The notes under the pieces: generated by a model
Seen by the model: the letters and a program-made list of their open reading frames with translations, nothing else
The model's database searches: none
Told to the model about the DNA's origin: nothing
Translations under genes and position numbers: made by a program
From: Candidatus Nitrotoga sp. LAW
Lineage (GTDB): Bacteria; Pseudomonadota; Gammaproteobacteria; Burkholderiales; Gallionellaceae
Direction: 5' to 3'
Length of the DNA: 64,000 nt
NCBI GenBank assembly: GCA_003402315.1
Contig: QFXI01000016.1
Location: forward strand, 62,001 to 126,000
Part shown: positions 60,991 through 64,000 of the stretch, piece by piece
Position numbering within the stretch: the stretch's first letter is position 1
Layout of the letters: each line of letters opens with the position of its first letter

Positions 60991-63801
60991 TTAAGCATAC
61001 TTCCGTACCTCGCCGTCACCTAATAAATTACTGACGCAACGCCCACACAAAGTAGCATTTTGAAGATCGCTGCCTACATCGGCGCGGTAATGCCAGCAAC
61101 GTTCACACTTGATATTCTTGCTTGGCGTCACTTCAATGCGCTCTTCCGCTTCAGATGTGACGCGATGCACGGTGGCATGCGAAGTTATCAGCACAAAACG
61201 CAGGTCATCACCAAGACGGGCTAGCGCATCGAAACTTTCACCGGCTGCATAGATTTCCACCTCAGCGGCCAGCGCTTGGCCAATCAGCCCGGCAGCGCGC
61301 ACTTCTTCGATATGCTTATTTATTCGGGCACGCCAGTTACAAACTGTCGTCCAGTTTTGCACTAAAACTTGATCGTCTGTTTCCGGCAAATCGGGTAGGG
61401 AAAGCCATACTTGCTGAAACACGCTCACGTCCTGCTGGGCACTCAATACCTCCCACGCTTCTTCTGCGGTAAAGCTCAGTATCGGCGCCATTAATCTCAC
61501 CAGACTATGGCTAATATGATGTAGTGCATTCTGTGCAGAACGCCGTGCGCGCGAATTTTGCGCCGTCGTGTAGAGACGATCTTTGAGAATATCCAGATAG
61601 AATCCACCCAGTTGCTCGGAACAAAAAGTCTGCAATTTTTGTACTACAAGATGGAATTCGTAGCGTGCATAATCGCCTGTAACCTCCATCTGCAATCGGC
61701 TTACCAGCGCCAGTGCATAGCGGTCAATCTCCAGCCATTCATCCACTGGCAAGGCATCTCGCTGCACATCAAAATCGGCAGTGTTCGCCAGCAAAAAACG
61801 TAAGGTGTTGCGGATGCGGCGATAGCTTTCCACCACACGCTTCAGAATCTCATCGGAGATGGTCATCTCGCCGGAGTAATCAGTGGACGCAACCCACAGG
61901 CGCAAAATGTCCGCACCCAGCGTATCAAAAATTTTCTGCGGCGCGATGACATTGCCCTTGGATTTGCTCATCTTATGTCCATGTCCATCCACCACAAAAC
62001 CATGGGTGAGCAATGCATTGTATGGCGCACGATCATTTATGGCGCAGGAAGTAAGCAGTGAAGACTGAAACCAGCCGCGATGCTGATCCGATCCTTCCAG
62101 ATACAAATCCGCCGGGAATGACAAATCTCCGCGTCGACGCAACACCGATGCATGGGTAGTACCGGAATCAAACCATACATCCAGCGTGTCAGAAAGCTTG
62201 CGGTATTGTGCTGCTTCTTCACCCAATAACTCTTCAGCATCCAGCGAAAACCACGCTTCGATACCCTGTTTTTCGACGCGTTGCGCGACCTGTTCGATCA
62301 ACTCAGGCGTGCGCGGGTGCAACTGCATGGATTCATTGTGGACGAAGAGCGGTATCGGCACGCCCCAATTACGCTGGCGCGACACGCACCAGTCCGGGCG
62401 GTTTGCAATCATCGCTTTTAGTCGCGCTTTGCCCCATGCCGGGTAGAACTGGGTGGCTTCGACCGCATTGTTGGCAAGGTCGCGCAGGTTGACCCCCTCT
62501 CCTGTCTTCGGAAGAGACTGCGTGGGATGAAATTGCTCCATGCCGATGAACCACTGCGGCGTGGAACGAAAAATGATTGGAGTCTTGTGCCGCCAGCAGT
62601 GCGGATAGCTATGCTGTATTTTTTCCAGGTGCAGCAGATACCCACTGGCCTGAAGTGTGGCGACCACCACATCATTCGCTTTCCATACGAACAGACCGCC
62701 GACCAGCGGCGTGCTGGCGAGGAACTTACCATCGTCGCCCACCGGGCTGTCATTTGGCAGCCCGTATTTCTGGCCAACAAAATAGTCGTCCAGGCCATGC
62801 GCCGGGGCGGTATGTACCAAACCCGTACCCGCTTCCAGAGTTACATGGTCACCGCAAATAATGTTTACCCCACGTTCATCGAATGGGTGATGTAATGGCA
62901 TGCCATCCAGCGCAACGCCCTTACAAGTGGCAAGCGCTTCTCCATTTAATTCATAGCGATCCAGGCATGTCTGTTTCAAATCAGCAGCCAGTATTAGCAA
63001 TCCGCGCGGCGTTCTAACCAGCACATAGTCAAAATCAGGATGTACGCTTACTGCCTGGTTAGCGGGCAACGTCCATGGTGTAGTAGTCCAAATAACCGCA
63101 TAAGCTTTTTCATCGCCCGACAAAGACACGCCAAAAGCCTTGGCCAATGAGTCAATATTTATGACTTCAAACCCTACATCAATCGCAGACGACGTTTTAT
63201 CTTCATGTTCAACTTCAGCTTCGGCCAGCGCTGATTGGCAATCCAGACACCAGTTCACAGGCTTGCGCCCCTGGTAAAGATGGCCGCGCTCGAATATTTT
63301 TCCCAGGGCACGGATGATGTCCGCCTCGGTTTGGTAGTTCATAGTGAGATAGGGATTGTCCCAATCACCCGACACACCCAGACGGATAAAATCTTTTTTC
63401 TGTCTCTTTATTTGCTCGGTGGCGTACTCACGGCACAGTTCGCGGAAGCGGGCGGGCGGCATCTCCTTGCCATGCTTTTTTTCCACCTGCAATTCAATCG
63501 GCAGACCGTGACAATCCCAGCCGGGCACATACGGTGTATCAAAGCCGGATAACGTCTTGCTTTTGACAATGATATCTTTGAGCACCTTATTCACCGCATG
63601 GCCAATGTGGATGTCACCATTAGCGTACGGCGGGCCGTCATGCAGGATAAACTTGGGACGTCCCAGACTAGTGGCGCGTATTTTTTCATAACGTTTTTGT
63701 GCCTGCCATTGGGCGAGCATCTGCGGTTCACGCTTGGACAAATCGCCACGCATGGGGAAGGGCGTGTCAGGAAGATTAAGAGTTTTTTTATAATCAATCA
63801 T
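60991..63801 (-). CDS. ileS: Isoleucyl-tRNA synthetase
   Basis: A 936-residue class I synthetase (E. coli: 938). HIGH motif in [23 protein letters not shown], editing domain ([14 protein letters not shown]), KMSKS loop in [11 protein letters not shown], and C-terminal zinc ligands ([12 protein letters not shown] and [11 protein letters not shown]). I place the start at 63801 ([21 protein letters not shown]), which overlaps the ribF stop by 8 bases and so is likely coupled. A start 8 codons earlier (63825) is possible but lies within ribF. It ends 39 bp before lspA. Confidence 0.97.
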   Translation of the reverse strand: MIDYKKTLNLPDTPFPMRGDLSKREPQMLAQWQAQKRYEKIRATSLGRPKFILHDGPPYANGDIHIGHAVNKVLKDIIVKSKTLSGFDTPYVPGWDCHGLPIELQVEKKHGKEMPPARFRELCREYATEQIKRQKKDFIRLGVSGDWDNPYLTMNYQTEADIIRALGKIFERGHLYQGRKPVNWCLDCQSALAEAEVEHEDKTSSAIDVGFEVINIDSLAKAFGVSLSGDEKAYAVIWTTTPWTLPANQAVSVHPDFDYVLVRTPRGLLILAADLKQTCLDRYELNGEALATCKGVALDGMPLHHPFDERGVNIICGDHVTLEAGTGLVHTAPAHGLDDYFVGQKYGLPNDSPVGDDGKFLASTPLVGGLFVWKANDVVVATLQASGYLLHLEKIQHSYPHCWRHKTPIIFRSTPQWFIGMEQFHPTQSLPKTGEGVNLRDLANNAVEATQFYPAWGKARLKAMIANRPDWCVSRQRNWGVPIPLFVHNESMQLHPRTPELIEQVAQRVEKQGIEAWFSLDAEELLGEEAAQYRKLSDTLDVWFDSGTTHASVLRRRGDLSFPADLYLEGSDQHRGWFQSSLLTSCAINDRAPYNALLTHGFVVDGHGHKMSKSKGNVIAPQKIFDTLGADILRLWVASTDYSGEMTISDEILKRVVESYRRIRNTLRFLLANTADFDVQRDALPVDEWLEIDRYALALVSRLQMEVTGDYARYEFHLVVQKLQTFCSEQLGGFYLDILKDRLYTTAQNSRARRSAQNALHHISHSLVRLMAPILSFTAEEAWEVLSAQQDVSVFQQVWLSLPDLPETDDQVLVQNWTTVCNWRARINKHIEEVRAAGLIGQALAAEVEIYAAGESFDALARLGDDLRFVLITSHATVHRVTSEAEERIEVTPSKNIKCERCWHYRADVGSDLQNATLCGRCVSNLLGDGEVRKYA

Positions 63802-64000
63802 GTTGTATAAACCATTGCTTTGCATTACTCACGTCGAGCTCAATTTGCTGCGTTAAACTTTGCAGGTCAAGATATTTCACTTCATCGCGCAGCTTGTGCA
63901 GAAAATCCACGCGCAAATGTTTGTTATAAATTTCGCCCGAAAAGTCGAAAAGATGTACTTCAAGTACTGGCTTGCCGTTTTGTTTCACTGTGGGACGTAC
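63794..64000 (-). CDS. ribF: Bifunctional riboflavin kinase/FAD synthetase (C-terminal part)
   Basis: The 5' part is beyond the right edge of the window. The visible 68 residues ([39 protein letters not shown]) are the C-terminal riboflavin kinase domain of RibF, which makes FMN and FAD. The Glu in VLEVHLFDF is the expected catalytic one. Its stop overlaps the ileS start by 8 bases, the usual ribF-ileS arrangement in proteobacteria. Confidence 0.92.
   Translation of the reverse strand, partial: VRPTVKQNGKPVLEVHLFDFSGEIYNKHLRVDFLHKLRDEVKYLDLQSLTQQIELDVSNAKQWFIQHD

Overview
The window reads as a chromosomal segment of a Gram-negative betaproteobacterium, probably of the order Nitrosomonadales and possibly Gallionellaceae. 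This is inferred from the overall look of the proteins (monomeric PurL, YffB next to DapE, RibF-IleS-LspA-IspH in series, a VanZ/O-antigen-ligase fusion, a heme-binding sensor kinase), not from a database search. Base composition is moderate, with AT-rich intergenic stretches, and most real starts are preceded by recognisable GGAG-type ribosome binding sites. I see no rRNA gene, tRNA gene or CRISPR array.

Layout, left part (0-24 kb): a sensor operon on the minus strand (c-heme sensor kinase, single-domain response regulator, and a response regulator with PAS running off the left edge), then tmk and an EamA permease. Next comes a plus-strand block for lysine/diaminopimelate synthesis (dapC, dapD, dapE) interleaved with pilU and yffB and ending in prmB. 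Then mgtA, a small zinc-ribbon membrane protein, ppsA, a spermidine-synthase-like enzyme, a chemoreceptor, nnrD and purL follow.

Middle part (24-48 kb): a catalase-peroxidase with a signal peptide, an LpxO-like hydroxylase, an AI-2E family permease, small membrane proteins facing a MocR-type regulator, and a DnaA-box cluster. A patch of mobile-element debris (group II intron reverse transcriptase tail, truncated IS200-type element) comes next, followed by a 1128-residue VanZ/O-antigen-ligase fusion. After that are a NarX/NarL-type two-component pair, an envelope-quality block (zinc-ribbon protein, DegP-like protease, DNA glycosylase, AIM24-like protein, M48 protease, YihY), a ComEA-like DNA-binding protein and cysM.

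Right part (48-64 kb): an ABC-F ATPase, then an accessory stretch (50-55 kb). It holds an unrecognised gene with a PD-(D/E)XK-like signature, a FimB-sized tyrosine recombinase, pssA, a recombinase remnant, and a ParDE module with a broken toxin and an intact antitoxin. Ergothioneine genes (egtB, egtD), rdgC and a secreted protein follow. The window ends in the housekeeping operon ribF-ileS-lspA-ispH, read on the minus strand.

The most interesting places are the 50-55 kb accessory stretch, the DnaA-box cluster at 31.8-32.0 kb, the inverted intact/decayed copies of the zinc-ribbon gene flanking ppsA, the exact 33-bp in-frame duplication inside a sensor kinase, and the VanZ/ligase fusion. None of these proves a new system; the unrecognised gene at 50.4-51.5 kb is the best single candidate for undescribed biology.
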